Shown here: positions 16,202 to 29,053 of the stretch, one piece after another
Numbering within the stretch: the stretch's first letter is position 1
Layout: every line of letters begins with the position of its first letter
Assembly (NCBI RefSeq): GCF_001427985.1
Contig: NZ_LMSA01000003.1
Location: 1-64,000, forward strand
Direction of reading: 5' to 3'
Source: Knoellia sp. Soil729
GTDB taxonomy: Bacteria > Actinomycetota > Actinomycetes > Actinomycetales > Dermatophilaceae
Length of the DNA stretch: 64,000 bases
Notes under the pieces: model-generated
What the model was told of the DNA's origin: nothing
Seen by the model: the letters and a program-made list of their open reading frames with translations, nothing else
Database searches by the model: none
Translations under genes and position numbers: made by a program

Positions 16202-17641
16202 GTGCTTGACGAGAGCGATGCGCCAGCCCTGGTGGGCGATGAGGACGACGGCCTCAAGAGGTCCATCACCGGGCGGCTCCTCTACTTCTACGTCCTGGGT
16301 GACGTCCTCGGATCGGGGATCTACGTCCTCATCGGGCTCGTCGCGGCGGCCGTGGGGGGCGCCTTCTGGATCGCGTTCGCGGTCGGCATCACCATCGCGA
16401 CGATCACCGGGCTGGCCTACGCCGAGCTGGTGACGAAGTTCCCCCAGGCGGCCGGGGCAGCCCTCTACGTCAACAAGGCCTTCGGCAACCGGGCGCTCAC
16501 GTTCCTCATCACCGTCTGCATGCTCTCGGCGAGCTTCGCGGCCGCAGGCTCACTCGCGACCGGGTTCTCCCACTACTTCAGTGAGGTCTGGGACCTCCCG
16601 CCGGCGCTGCTGGTCACGCTCGTGTTCATCCTCATCCTCGCCGTCGTGAACTTCATCGGCATCACGGAGTCGGTGGTGGCCAACATGGTCATGACCTTCG
16701 TCGAGATCGCCGGCCTGGTCATCGTGGTCATCATTGGCATCGTCTACGTCGCGCAGGGCAAGGCGGACTTCGGCACCCTGGCCCAGCTGGACACGGGTGA
16801 CCAGAGCCCGGTCTTTGCCATCATCGCCGGCGTGGCACTCGCGTTCTTCGCCATGACGGGCTTCGAGAACGCCGCCAACGTCGCCGAGGAGACGGTCGAG
16901 CCGTCCCGGACCTTCCCCAGAGCCCTCATCGGCGGCATGGTCACCGCCGGCCTCATCTACGTCGTCGTGGCGGCCACGGCCGCCCTCGTCGTGCCGGTGG
17001 GTACGCTCGCCAAGTCCGACGCCGCCCTGCTCGAGGTCGTCAAGGCGGGGGTCCTGCCCGTCCCCGTCGGCGTCATGACCATCCTCTTCGCCGTCATTGC
17101 GATGACGGCCATCACCAACACCACGCTCGTGGCCGTCGTCACCCAGTCGCGCATCCTCTACGGCATGTCCCGTGAGGACGTCGTGCCCGGCGTCTTCGGC
17201 CGCATCCACGCCAACCGGCGCAGTCCGTGGGTGGCGCTGAGCTTTGCCGCCGCCGTGGTGTGCGGCCTGCTCGTCGTCGGCGCAGCCCTCAACCGTGCCG
17301 GGGTCGGGGTCGACGTGGTCGAGCGGCTGGCGCTGGTCACCGTCGTCTTCACGTTGTTCATCTATGCCCTCGTCATCGTCTCGGCCCTCAAGCTGCGAGG
17401 TGAGGAGGAGCGGGAGGACGTCTACCACGCGCCGACCGTGCTGCTGTGGGTCGGCATCCTCGGCAACATTCTGCTGCTCGGCTACGTCGTCATCGACGAC
17501 CCCGGGTCCCTCATCTGGTGTGCCGGCCTGCTCGCCCTCGGCGGCATGCTGTTCGTGGCCGAGCTGCTCTTCGGGCGCTCGGGCGCACGCAGCAAGAACT
17601 CGGGCGAGCCCTCAGAACCCGACCCCACGCAGGAGGCCTGA
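16202..17641 (+). CDS. APC superfamily amino acid permease
   Basis: A 479-residue membrane protein with about 12-13 hydrophobic segments. The first membrane helix carries GDVLGSGIYVLIGLV, the substrate-binding G-S-G-I-Y/T pattern of amino acid/polyamine/organocation transporters. Helix 6 has AFFAMTGFENAANVAEE, the conserved F-x-G-F-E block, followed by PSRTFPRALI. The substrate cannot be told. The GTG at 16202 follows a purine-rich site. A universal stress protein gene begins 4 bases after its stop, a pairing often seen for APC transporters, where the Usp may sense ATP or AMP and tune transport. Confidence 0.9.
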   Translation: MLDESDAPALVGDEDDGLKRSITGRLLYFYVLGDVLGSGIYVLIGLVAAAVGGAFWIAFAVGITIATITGLAYAELVTKFPQAAGAALYVNKAFGNRALTFLITVCMLSASFAAAGSLATGFSHYFSEVWDLPPALLVTLVFILILAVVNFIGITESVVANMVMTFVEIAGLVIVVIIGIVYVAQGKADFGTLAQLDTGDQSPVFAIIAGVALAFFAMTGFENAANVAEETVEPSRTFPRALIGGMVTAGLIYVVVAATAALVVPVGTLAKSDAALLEVVKAGVLPVPVGVMTILFAVIAMTAITNTTLVAVVTQSRILYGMSREDVVPGVFGRIHANRRSPWVALSFAAAVVCGLLVVGAALNRAGVGVDVVERLALVTVVFTLFIYALVIVSALKLRGEEEREDVYHAPTVLLWVGILGNILLLGYVVIDDPGSLIWCAGLLALGGMLFVAELLFGRSGARSKNSGEPSEPDPTQEA

Positions 17642-17645
17642 CGAC

Positions 17646-18119
17646 ATGCACGTGATCATCGCCACCGACGGCTCCAAGCAGTCGCTCACGGCGGCCCGCT
17701 ACGCCACGACCGTGCTCGACGCCACGAAGGTCACCGACGTCTCGGTGCTCGCGGTGGTGCGGCCCCTGGCCGCTGTGTCCTTCTCCAACGAGCTCGGCCC
17801 GTCCTCGGCGGGGCGGGCAGCGGGCGAGGGCGCGTCCTTCCGCGCGGACGCCGAGGCCGCGATCGAGGTCGTGGCGCAGGTCTTCGCCGACTGGGGTCCC
17901 AAGGTGCACAAACGCACCCGCAGCGGCTCGCCGGCCAACGAGATCATCAAGGCCGCGACCCAGCTCCGCGCCGGCCTCATCGTCGTCGCCAGCGGGTCGC
18001 GCGGCATCAGCGAGACGGTGCTGCTGGGCAGCACGGCTCAGCGCGTGCAGCAGTACGCTCCCTGCCCGGTGCTCGTCGTGCGGCCGTCCAAGAAGCCGCG
18101 CCGAGCGGTCAGGTCCTGA
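17646..18119 (+). CDS. Universal stress protein (UspA family)
   Basis: A 157-residue single Usp domain: MHVIIATDGSKQSLTAARYA at the N-terminus (the D that contacts adenine), then IKAATQLRAGLIVVASGSRGISETVLLGSTAQRV and CPVLVVRP at the end. In ATP-binding members the pattern is G-x2-G-x9-G-S/T; here only seven residues separate the second and third glycines (GSRGISETVLLGS), so nucleotide binding is less certain. It sits 4 bp behind the permease and is probably cotranscribed. Its last 11 bases overlap the end of the small ORF on the other strand. Confidence 0.88.
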   Translation: MHVIIATDGSKQSLTAARYATTVLDATKVTDVSVLAVVRPLAAVSFSNELGPSSAGRAAGEGASFRADAEAAIEVVAQVFADWGPKVHKRTRSGSPANEIIKAATQLRAGLIVVASGSRGISETVLLGSTAQRVQQYAPCPVLVVRPSKKPRRAVRS

Positions 18120-18327
18120 CGCCGGCCGTCGCGGCTGTCGCAGTGATCGCGGTGGTCGCGGTCGGCAGCTGCGCGCCGAAGACCACCTCGGGCCACGCGG
18201 CACGGGCCAACCAGGCGCGGTAGGTGTCGGCGTCCGCGTCCTTGGGCGGGAAGAGCGCTGGTGCCCCATCCGTGCCGGTGGCGCACCTGTCGACGGATGG
18301 GGGCGGAGTCAGGGCGGGAGCGTGCAC
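18109..18327 (-). CDS. Small hypothetical protein, 72 residues
   Basis: The GTG at 18327 follows AAGGAGG with a 4-base spacer, one of the best ribosome binding sites in the window, and third positions are strongly G/C. The protein begins [15 protein letters not shown], has a short charged helix-like stretch [17 protein letters not shown], and ends in a low-complexity A/T-rich tail ([15 protein letters not shown]). There is no signal peptide or membrane segment. I recognise no family. It is convergent with the usp gene and divergent from the pyr operon. It could be a small regulator or an orphan. Confidence 0.5.
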   Translation of the reverse strand: MHAPALTPPPSVDRCATGTDGAPALFPPKDADADTYRAWLARAAWPEVVFGAQLPTATTAITATAATAGVRT

Positions 18328-18436
18328 GGTGCCTCCTTCGGCGGTCTGCGGGTCGAGCCATTGCATCACATGTTGTTTGGTCAGGCATAGTGAGTGCTTA
18401 TGGATCCCGAGTGCTGGACGGTCCGGGCAGGCCGGG

Positions 18437-18466
18437 TTGGGCGAGCGCGGACCCAGTCGCTACAGT
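18437..18466 (+). promoter_or_regulatory. Probable promoter of the pyrimidine operon
   Basis: TTGGGC (18437-18442), an 18-base spacer, then TACAGT (18461-18466). The predicted start near 18473 gives a leader of about 55 nt that begins just before the PyrR-binding hairpin. Confidence 0.5.
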
Positions 18467-18490
18467 GAGGCGACCGACATCCTTTAACGA

Positions 18491-18508
18491 CCTGTCCAGT
18501 GAGGCAGG
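18491..18508 (+). promoter_or_regulatory. PyrR-binding RNA hairpin in the pyr leader
   Basis: CCTG and CAGG close a loop containing TCCAGTGAGGC, matching the PyrR binding loop known from Bacillus (ARUCCNGNGAGGYU) at 12 of 14 positions; the outer A-U pair is swapped to U-A, so pairing is kept. The hairpin ends two bases before GGAAGGAGG, the pyrR ribosome binding site. This fits the mycobacterial type of control, where UMP-bound PyrR blocks translation rather than causing termination. Confidence 0.8.
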
Positions 18509-18527
18509 GAAGGAGGTCACGACACCG

Positions 18528-19124
18528 ATGTGTCCTGACGCAGCTGTGCCCGACCGCTCCTCGAGTGTGACCGACCCCGCGAACGACGACGGGAGGACGG
18601 TCCTCGGAGCCGCCGACATCTCTCGGGCGTTGCGCCGCATCGCCCACGAGATCCTCGAGGCCAACAAGGGCGCCGACGGCCTCGTCCTGCTCGGCATCCC
18701 CTCGCGAGGTGTGCCCCTCGCCCGCCGCCTCGCGGCGGTCATCGCCGAGTTCGAGGGCAGCGACATCCCCGTCGGCAGCCTCGACGTGACGATGTACCGC
18801 GACGACCTGCGGCGCCAGCCCACGAGGGCGCCGCTGCCCACCGAGATCCCCGAGGGTGGCGTCGACGGCAAGACGGTCGTCCTCGTCGACGACGTCCTCT
18901 ACAGCGGTCGCACGGTGCGGGCCGCGCTCGACGCGCTCGCGGACCACGGACGCCCCGGAGCGGTGCGGCTCGCGGTCCTCGTCGACCGCGGTCACCGGGA
19001 GCTCCCGATCCGGGCCGACCACGTCGGCAAGAACCTCCCGACGGCCCAGACCGAGAAGGTCCGCGTGCGCCTCGCCGACTTCGACGACGCCGACAGCGTG
19101 ACCATCACGGGGGGTGCGCGATGA
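18528..19124 (+). CDS. pyrR: PyrR, pyrimidine operon regulator / uracil phosphoribosyltransferase
   Basis: PyrR binds pyr leader RNA when UMP is high and also has uracil phosphoribosyltransferase activity. The 198-residue protein has the PRPP loop [13 protein letters not shown], the TMYRDDLRR segment, and the conserved [23 protein letters not shown] block. The N-terminus carries about 22 extra residues ([17 protein letters not shown]) before the conserved region; an internal start is possible, but the ATG at 18528 is the first after the strong RBS at 18510-18517. Its stop shares ATGA with pyrB. The presumed RNA target lies just upstream, so the gene is autoregulated. Confidence 0.95.
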   Translation: MCPDAAVPDRSSSVTDPANDDGRTVLGAADISRALRRIAHEILEANKGADGLVLLGIPSRGVPLARRLAAVIAEFEGSDIPVGSLDVTMYRDDLRRQPTRAPLPTEIPEGGVDGKTVVLVDDVLYSGRTVRAALDALADHGRPGAVRLAVLVDRGHRELPIRADHVGKNLPTAQTEKVRVRLADFDDADSVTITGGAR

Positions 19125-20128
19125 CGATCACCATGCCGCGCCACCTCCTGTCGATGGCCGACCTGGACGCCGAGGGCATCCGCACCATCCTTGACACGGC
19201 CACCCAGATGCACGACGTGCAGAAGCGTGAGGTCAAGAAGATCCCGACCCTGCGGGGCCGCACGATCATCAACCTCTTCTTCGAGGACTCCACGCGCACC
19301 CGCAGCTCCTTCGAGATCGCGGGCAAGTGGATGAGCGCCGACACGATCAACATCACCGGCAAGGGCTCGTCCGCCTCCAAGGGTGAGTCCCTGCGCGACA
19401 CCGTGAGGACCATCGACGCGATGGGGGTCGACGCCATCGTCATGCGGCACGGCGCCTCGGGGGCGGCGCACCAGGTCGCGAGCTGGGTGCAGGCCCACGT
19501 CATCAACGCGGGTGACGGCACGCACGAGCACCCCACCCAGGCGCTGCTCGACGCCTACACGATGGAGCGCCGGCTCGGCTCGCTCGAGGGCAGGCACGTC
19601 GCCATCGTCGGAGACCTCACCCACTCACGGGTCGTGCGCTCCAACCTCATCTCGCTGCGCCGCCTCGGTGCCGACGTCACCGTGGTCGCGCCTCCCACCC
19701 TCATGCCCAGCGGCATCGGGACCTGGGCGCAGCGCGAGGGCTTCGCCCTCAGCCACGACCTCGACGAGGTGCTGCAGGCGCAGGGGCCGGGGCGCCCGGT
19801 CGACGCGCTCATGATGCTGCGGGTGCAGAAGGAGCGCATGAGCGGCGGCTACTTCCCGACCGCGCGCGAGTACACCGTCGGCTACGGCCTCACCAGGGAC
19901 CGGCTCATGCGGCTGACGGACGCCAACCCCCACCTCGTCATCTGCCACCCCGGCCCGATGAACCGTGGCCTCGAGATCAGCGCCGACGCCGCGGACGCGG
20001 CCCAGAGCCTGGTCCTGGACCAGGTGAGCGCCGGTGTGGCAGTGCGGATGTCGGTGCTCTACCACCTGCTCGCCGGGGCCGACGACCCCATCGGAGCGGT
20101 GGCCACGAACGAAGGGAGCGCCGCATGA
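19121..20128 (+). CDS. pyrB: Aspartate carbamoyltransferase catalytic subunit
   Basis: Joins carbamoyl phosphate and aspartate, the first committed pyrimidine step. The 335-residue protein has the carbamoyl phosphate site [13 protein letters not shown] near residue 50, the [13 protein letters not shown] block and the aspartate-side [11 protein letters not shown]. No regulatory chain gene (pyrI) is present, as expected in actinobacteria. Start and stop both overlap neighbours by 4 bp (ATGA with pyrR, ATGA with pyrC), so PyrR control of the first gene would extend down the operon by coupling. Confidence 0.97.
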   Translation: MTITMPRHLLSMADLDAEGIRTILDTATQMHDVQKREVKKIPTLRGRTIINLFFEDSTRTRSSFEIAGKWMSADTINITGKGSSASKGESLRDTVRTIDAMGVDAIVMRHGASGAAHQVASWVQAHVINAGDGTHEHPTQALLDAYTMERRLGSLEGRHVAIVGDLTHSRVVRSNLISLRRLGADVTVVAPPTLMPSGIGTWAQREGFALSHDLDEVLQAQGPGRPVDALMMLRVQKERMSGGYFPTAREYTVGYGLTRDRLMRLTDANPHLVICHPGPMNRGLEISADAADAAQSLVLDQVSAGVAVRMSVLYHLLAGADDPIGAVATNEGSAA

Positions 20129-21417
20129 GCGACCTGCTCATCACAGGGGCCAGGCTCCTCGGGGGCGAGGCCAAGGACGTCCTCGTTCTCGGGGGCACGA
20201 TCGCCGAGATCGGTGCCGCCCTCGACGCCCCGCGCGACGTGGAGACCGTCCAGGCCGAAGGCCTCGCGCTGCTGCCCGGACTCGTCGACCTCCACACGCA
20301 CCTGCGTGAGCCGGGTCGTGAGGACGCCGAGACCATCGCCACCGGAGCGGCTGCCGCCGCAGTGGGTGGTTTCACGGCGGTGCTCGCCATGGCCAACACG
20401 AGCCCGGTGACCGACACCGCCGAGGCCGCCGAGCGCATCCTCGACCTCGGCCGTGCCACGGGCCTGGCCGACGTGCAGCCCATCGGCGCCGTGACCAAGG
20501 GCCTGGAGGGTGCGGAGCTCGCCGAGCTGGCGCTCATGCACCGCTCGCGGGCCGTCGTCCGCGTCTTCTCCGACGACGGCCACTGCGTCCACGACGCACG
20601 CGTCATGCGCCGGGCCCTCGAGTACGTCCGCGCCTTCGGCGGCGTGGTGAGCCAGCACAGCCAGGACCCCGACCTCGCCGGCTCCAGCGCGTGCTGCCAC
20701 GAGGGCGAGCTCAGCGGCCGGCTGGGCCTGCCCGGCTGGCCCTCCGTCGCGGAGTCGACGATCATCGCCCGCGACGCCCAGCTCGCCCGCCACACGGGTT
20801 CGCGGGTCCACGTCGCGCACGTGAGCACCGCCGAAGGGGTCGAGGTGCTCCGCTGGGCAAAGGCGCAGGGCATCGACCTCACCGCCGAGGTGACACCCCA
20901 CCACCTGCTGCTCACCCAGGACCTCGTGAGCAGCTACGACCCGACCTTCAAGGTCAACCCGCCGTTGCGCCCGACCGAGGACGTCGAGGCACTGCGCGCC
21001 GCCCTCGTCGACGGCACGATCGACGCCGTCGCGACCGACCACGCGCCCCACGCCCGGCACGACAAGGAGCACGCCTTCGTCGACGCGGCCTTCGGCATGC
21101 TCGGGCTCGAGACCGCCTTCGCCGTCGTCCACGACACTCTGGTGCGCGGTGGGCAGCTCGACCTCGCCGGCCTCGCCGACCGCATGTCGGTCGCACCCGC
21201 CCGCATCGCCGGGCTGGCCGACCACGGTCAGCCCCTGGCGGTCGGTGCCCCGGCCAACCTCGTCCTCGTCGACACCGAGTCCACCCAGACGGTGGACGCC
21301 TCGGCATCGAAGTCGTTGTCCCGCAACAATCCATGGCACGGCATGAGCTTCACCGGTGCCGTCCACACGACGATCCTGCGCGGCAGGGTCACGGCTCGCC
21401 AGGGAGTAACCGAATGA
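20125..21417 (+). CDS. pyrC: Dihydroorotase
   Basis: Cyclises carbamoyl aspartate to dihydroorotate; a zinc amidohydrolase, class I type. The 430-residue product has the metal motif [10 protein letters not shown], the [11 protein letters not shown] block, and [12 protein letters not shown] with the catalytic aspartate. It ends with the [13 protein letters not shown] stretch seen in the family. ATGA overlap with carA follows directly. In several actinobacteria a small membrane or PH-like gene lies between pyrC and carA; here there is none. Confidence 0.97.
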   Translation: MSDLLITGARLLGGEAKDVLVLGGTIAEIGAALDAPRDVETVQAEGLALLPGLVDLHTHLREPGREDAETIATGAAAAAVGGFTAVLAMANTSPVTDTAEAAERILDLGRATGLADVQPIGAVTKGLEGAELAELALMHRSRAVVRVFSDDGHCVHDARVMRRALEYVRAFGGVVSQHSQDPDLAGSSACCHEGELSGRLGLPGWPSVAESTIIARDAQLARHTGSRVHVAHVSTAEGVEVLRWAKAQGIDLTAEVTPHHLLLTQDLVSSYDPTFKVNPPLRPTEDVEALRAALVDGTIDAVATDHAPHARHDKEHAFVDAAFGMLGLETAFAVVHDTLVRGGQLDLAGLADRMSVAPARIAGLADHGQPLAVGAPANLVLVDTESTQTVDASASKSLSRNNPWHGMSFTGAVHTTILRGRVTARQGVTE

Positions 21418-22585
21418 CAGCTGCACTCCACCTGCGGGAACCGGCAGTGCTCGTCCTCGAGGACGGCCGCACCTTCACCGGACGGTCCTACGGCAGCCGC
21501 GGCGAGACCGTCGGGGAGGCCGTCTTCTGCACGGCCATGACCGGCTACCAGGAGACGCTCACCGACCCGAGCTACCACCGCCAGGTCGTGGTCATGACGG
21601 CCCCTCACGTCGGCAACACCGGCTGGAACGACGAGGACGACGAGTCCTCTCGCATCTGGGTGTCCGGCTACGTCGTGCGCGACCCCGCACTGCGCCCCTC
21701 CAGCTGGCGTTCCCAGCGCTCCCTCGAGGACGAGCTCGTCACCCAGGGCGTCGTCGGCATCTGCGACATCGACACGCGCGCCCTCACGCGCCACCTGCGC
21801 GAGCGCGGCGCGATGCGGGTCGGCATCTTCTCCGGCGAGGACGCCCGTATGCCGTCCGCCCACCTCCTCGAGCGCGTCACCGCCGCGCCCGCGATGGCGG
21901 GTGCCTCGCTCGCACAGGAGGTCAGCACCGACGAGGCCTACGTCGTGGAGGCGGTGGGGGAGAGGCGCTTCACCGTGGCCGCGATCGACCTCGGGATCAA
22001 GGCGATGACGCCGCACCAGATGGCGCAGCGCGGCATCGAGGTCCATGTTCTCCCGGCGACCTCGACGTTCGAGGACATCAATGCCATCGACGGCCTGGAT
22101 GGTGTCTTCTTCAGCAACGGTCCCGGTGATCCCTCGGCCGCCGACCACGAGGTCGGCGTCCTGCGCGAGACGTTGGCGGCCGGCATACCGTTCTTCGGCA
22201 TCTGCTTCGGCAACCAGCTGCTCGGACGCGCGCTCGGCTTCGGCACGTTCAAGCTCAAGTACGGCCACCGAGGCATCAACCAGCCGGTCATGGACCGCAG
22301 GACCCGCAAGGTCGAGGTCACCGCGCACAACCACGGGTTCGCGGTCGACGCTCCACTCGACAAGGACACCGAGACCGAGTTCGGGACCGCCAGTGTCTCG
22401 CACGTCTGTCTCAACGACGACGTCGTCGAGGGTCTCGAGCTGCGTTCTGCCTCAGGCGAACTCACCGCCTTCTCGGTGCAGTACCACCCGGAAGCCGCAG
22501 CGGGCCCGCACGACGCGGCCTACCTGTTCGACCGTTTCGTCGATCTCCTCCAACAGCAGACCACCAGCGAAGGGGCGAACGCCTG

Positions 22586-22586
<1 letters not shown>
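21414..22586 (+). CDS. carA: Carbamoyl phosphate synthase small subunit
   Basis: Glutaminase subunit supplying ammonia to CarB. The 390-residue protein has an N-terminal CPSase domain ([27 protein letters not shown]) and a C-terminal class I amidotransferase with the nucleophile cysteine in [16 protein letters not shown] and the His-Glu pair in [13 protein letters not shown]. The substrate-binding [11 protein letters not shown] is intact. The start overlaps pyrC by 4 bp and the stop overlaps carB by one base (TGATG). The product also feeds arginine synthesis, so pyrimidine control of this operon would affect both pathways. Confidence 0.97.
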
Positions 22587-25899
<3,313 letters not shown>

Positions 25900-25903
<4 letters not shown>

Positions 25904-26790
25904 GCACCGCCACGCGAGACAGCGGCGTCGTCCAGGTCCGGGGTGAGGTCATCGCCATCCGGCGGGCCGGTGCCTACCACCACCTGACGATCGTGGCGCC
26001 GGGCGTCGCCGAGCTGGCGCGTCCGGGGCAGTTCGCGGCCCTGGCCGTGGGCGGGCCGACGACCGGCAACCTGCTGCGCCGCTCCTTCTCGATCCACAAG
26101 GTCAGCCCGTCGGGCACCTACGGCGGCACGCTCGACCTCGTCATCGCTGCCAAGGGCGCCGGCACCGAGTGGCTCACCGCGCTGCGGGCCCACGACACGG
26201 TCGACGTCGTCGCACCGCTCGGCCGGCCGTTCCCGCTCCCGACCGAGGCCGTGCCGACCGTCCTCGTCGGTGGCGGCTACGGCTCCGCGCCGCTGTTCTG
26301 GCTGGCCGACGTCCTGCGCGAGCGCGGGTGCACCGTGGAGATGGTGCTCGGCGCTGCCTCCGAGGACCGGCTCTTCGGCGTCGTCGAGGCACGACGGGCC
26401 GCCGACCGGGTCACCGTGACCACTGACGACGGGTCCGCAGGCCAGCGTGGCTGGGTGAGCGACGTGCTGCCCGAGGTGTTCCGGCGCACGGGGGCCCCGG
26501 TGGCCTACGCCTGTGGGCCCATGGGCATGCTGCAGTCCGTCACCCGCGTCGCTGCCGAGCACGGTGCGGTGGCCCAGGTCGCCGTGGAGGAGTCGATGGC
26601 CTGTGGCGTCGGCGTCTGCATGACCTGCGTCATGCCGGTGCGGGGCAAGGACGGGGTCACCGCCATGGTGCGCTCCTGCGTCGAGGGTCCGGTCTTCCGC
26701 GGTGACCGCATCCGTTGGGAGGCCTTCCACGACGGGGTGTGTGGCGTGCCCGAGGACGCCGTGGGTGCCCCGAAGGTCGGAGGTCACTGA
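25900..26790 (+). CDS. pyrK: Dihydroorotate dehydrogenase electron transfer subunit
   Basis: A flavin and iron-sulfur subunit that passes electrons from PyrD to NAD+. The 296-residue protein has the FAD motif RRSFSIHK, the nucleotide-binding [12 protein letters not shown] and the C-terminal [2Fe-2S] ligands Cys235, Cys240, Cys243 ([10 protein letters not shown]) and Cys260. The pairing with a type 1B PyrD next door explains the role. Many actinobacteria use a quinone-linked class 2 PyrD instead, so this NAD-linked pair is a useful marker of the lineage. Overlaps carB by ATGA and pyrD by one base. Confidence 0.93.
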
Positions 26791-27752
26791 TGGCCGTCGA
26801 CCTGTCGGTGACCCTGTCCGGCCGCACCCTCCCCAACCCCGTCATGACGGCGTCCGGGTGCGCCGCCAACGGCCGCGAGCTGCACCGCTTCTTCGACGTG
26901 TCCACGCTCGGGGCCTTCGTCACCAAGACGGTGATGATGGACCCGCGCTCCGGTCGGGGCACGCCCCGCATGGCGGAGACGAGCTCGGGGATGCTCAACT
27001 CCATCGGGCTCCAGGGTCCGGGCATCCACGCCTTCGTCGCCAAGGACCTGCCGTGGCTGAAGTCGGTCGGGGCGCGCGTCCTCGTCTCCATCGCCGGCAA
27101 CACGGCCGGTGAGTTCGCCGACGTGGCCAAGGTGCTGGTCGACAGCGACGCGTTCGACTGCGTCGTCGGCGTCGAGGTCAACATCTCCTGCCCCAATGTC
27201 GCCAACCGTGGGCTGGTCTTCGCCTGCGACCCGCTGGCGTCGGGCAAGGTCATCGCCCTCGTGCGCGAGCAGCTGCCGCGCGACGTGCCGATGTTCGCCA
27301 AGCTCACCCCGGACGTCACCGACATCGTCTCGATCGCCGATGCGGCAGTGAAGTCGGGCGCGACCGGGCTGACGATGATCAACACCCTGCTCGGCATGGT
27401 CATCGACACCGACCGGCTGCGTCCCCAGCTCGGTGGGATCACGGGTGGGCTCTCGGGACCGTCGATCCGGCCCGTCGCCGTGCGGGCGCTGTGGCAGGTC
27501 ACCGCCGCCATGCGCGAGGGCCGCTTCCTGACCGTCCCCCTCATCGGGGTCGGGGGAGTGCGCACCGGTCGCGACGCGCTCGAGCTCATCGCCGCCGGGG
27601 CGACCGCCGTCCAGGTGGGCACCGCAACCTTCAACGACCCGACCGCTCCCCAGCGCGTCCTCACCGAGCTCGAGGCGCTCGCCGAGTCCCACGGCGTGGC
27701 CCGCATCAGCGAGCTCGTCGCGGTCGCGCACGACAGGATGGTGATCCCGTGA
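26790..27752 (+). CDS. pyrD: Dihydroorotate dehydrogenase, class 1B
   Basis: Oxidises dihydroorotate to orotate. The 320-residue FMN barrel begins SVTLSGRTLPNPVMTASGCAANG and has NSIGLQGPG, the active-site loop VNISCPNVANRG with the cysteine base of class 1 enzymes, and LIGVGGVRTGRDALE for phosphate binding. Absence of an N-terminal membrane helix and the adjoining pyrK indicate class 1B, cytoplasmic and NAD-linked. The start (TGATG) and the stop (GTGA with pyrF) both overlap. Confidence 0.95.
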   Translation: MAVDLSVTLSGRTLPNPVMTASGCAANGRELHRFFDVSTLGAFVTKTVMMDPRSGRGTPRMAETSSGMLNSIGLQGPGIHAFVAKDLPWLKSVGARVLVSIAGNTAGEFADVAKVLVDSDAFDCVVGVEVNISCPNVANRGLVFACDPLASGKVIALVREQLPRDVPMFAKLTPDVTDIVSIADAAVKSGATGLTMINTLLGMVIDTDRLRPQLGGITGGLSGPSIRPVAVRALWQVTAAMREGRFLTVPLIGVGGVRTGRDALELIAAGATAVQVGTATFNDPTAPQRVLTELEALAESHGVARISELVAVAHDRMVIP

Positions 27753-28612
27753 CTCCACCCACCACGCCGACCTTCGGTCAACGACTGCGTGCGGCGACCG
27801 CTCAGCACGGGCCCCTCTGTGCGGGCATCGACCCGCACCGGGCCCTGCTCGCGTCCTGGGGGCTGGGCCACGACCTCGACGGGCTGCGCGCCTTCACGTC
27901 CGCCTGCGTCGAGGCCTTCGGCGGCCACGTGGCCGTGGTCAAGCCCCAGTCCGCCTTCTTCGAGGTCTTCGGCTCGCCCGGTGTCGCTGTGCTCGAGGGC
28001 GCGATCACGGAGCTGCGCGAGCGTGGCACCGTCGTCCTGCTTGATGCCAAGCGCGGAGACATCGGCACGACCATGGACGCCTATGGGCAGGCCTTCCTGG
28101 GCAAGGACGCGGTCGACCCGCCGGACGCGATGACCCTGAGCCCCTACCTCGGCTACGGCTCGCTGCGGCCGGCGATCGACCTCGCCGAGCAGAACGGGCG
28201 AGGTGTCTTCGTCCTGGCGCTGACCTCGAACCCGGAGGGCGCGCAGGTCCAGCACGCGGTCCACGAGCACCGCTCGGTGGCCGGCTCGGTCGTCGACGGG
28301 GCAGCGGCGGACAACGCGGCGGCGCGGGCCCGTGGAGAGCTCGGCCATGTCGGCCTGGTCGTGGGTGCCACCGTCGGCACTGCGGTCCAGGACCTGGGCC
28401 TCGACCTCGCTGCCATGGGTGGCCCGATTCTCGCGCCGGGGGTGGGTGCGCAAGGCGGCACGGCAGACGACCTCAAGCGGGTCTTCGGGAACGCCCTGCC
28501 CCACGTCCTGCCCGCGAGCAGCCGTGAGGTGCTGTCGGCAGGGCCCGACGTCAGGGCGCTGCGAGCCCGTGCTGCCCGGTCCAACGAGGCGGTCGCAGCC
28601 CTGCTGGCCTGA
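27749..28612 (+). CDS. pyrF: Orotidine 5'-phosphate decarboxylase, type 2
   Basis: Forms UMP from OMP, the last de novo step. The 287-residue protein belongs to the longer mycobacterial-type PyrF: GPLCAGIDPHRALLASWG at the N-terminus and the catalytic LLDAKRGDIGTT (D-K-x-x-D). LAPGVGAQGGTADDL near the C-terminus binds the phosphate. The GTG start at 27749 overlaps the pyrD stop. This closes the operon: a 123-bp gap with its own leader precedes mihF. UMP, the product, is the co-repressor of PyrR. Confidence 0.95.
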   Translation: MTPPTTPTFGQRLRAATAQHGPLCAGIDPHRALLASWGLGHDLDGLRAFTSACVEAFGGHVAVVKPQSAFFEVFGSPGVAVLEGAITELRERGTVVLLDAKRGDIGTTMDAYGQAFLGKDAVDPPDAMTLSPYLGYGSLRPAIDLAEQNGRGVFVLALTSNPEGAQVQHAVHEHRSVAGSVVDGAAADNAAARARGELGHVGLVVGATVGTAVQDLGLDLAAMGGPILAPGVGAQGGTADDLKRVFGNALPHVLPASSREVLSAGPDVRALRARAARSNEAVAALLA

Positions 28613-28735
28613 GGTCCTCGTGCGTGGCGGTGATCGCACCCTCGTGCCAGTGGGATCCGTCCAGCTCAGCATGGTTAAATCGCCGGAGGCGTTGAGAAGC
28701 AGCGCCGCCCGAGATTTCCACGGAGGACTTCCGCC

Positions 28736-29053
28736 ATGGCACTCCCGCCACTCACACCGGATCAACGCGCCGCTGCACTGGGCAAGGCAGCCGAGGCCCG
28801 CCGCGAGCGGGCCGAGGTCAAGAACCGCCTCAAGTACGCACAGGGTGACCTCGGTGAGGTCATCGACCAGGGGAAGAAGAACGACGTGATCGGCAAGATG
28901 AGGGTCTCGGCCCTCCTCGAGTCCCTCCCCGGCGTCGGTCGCGTCAAGGCCAAGGCCCTCATGGAGGACATCGGCATCAGCCAGAGCCGTCGTGTCCGCG
29001 GTCTGGGGCAGAACCAGATCACTGCCCTGCTGGCGCGGTTCGACAAGGCGTGA
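28736..29053 (+). CDS. mihF: Integration host factor, actinobacterial type
   Basis: A 105-residue nucleoid protein (mIHF/sIHF family) that binds and bends DNA, unrelated to the IhfA/B heterodimer of proteobacteria. The N-terminus is helical and charged ([18 protein letters not shown]). The C-terminal part has the helix-hairpin-helix-like [19 protein letters not shown] and [23 protein letters not shown] lies 9 bases before the ATG. The gap upstream (28613-28735) contains GGTTAAAT near 28673, a possible promoter. The stop overlaps gmk by GTGA; mihF-gmk-rpoZ-coaBC is the normal actinobacterial order. Confidence 0.94.
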   Translation: MALPPLTPDQRAAALGKAAEARRERAEVKNRLKYAQGDLGEVIDQGKKNDVIGKMRVSALLESLPGVGRVKAKALMEDIGISQSRRVRGLGQNQITALLARFDKA

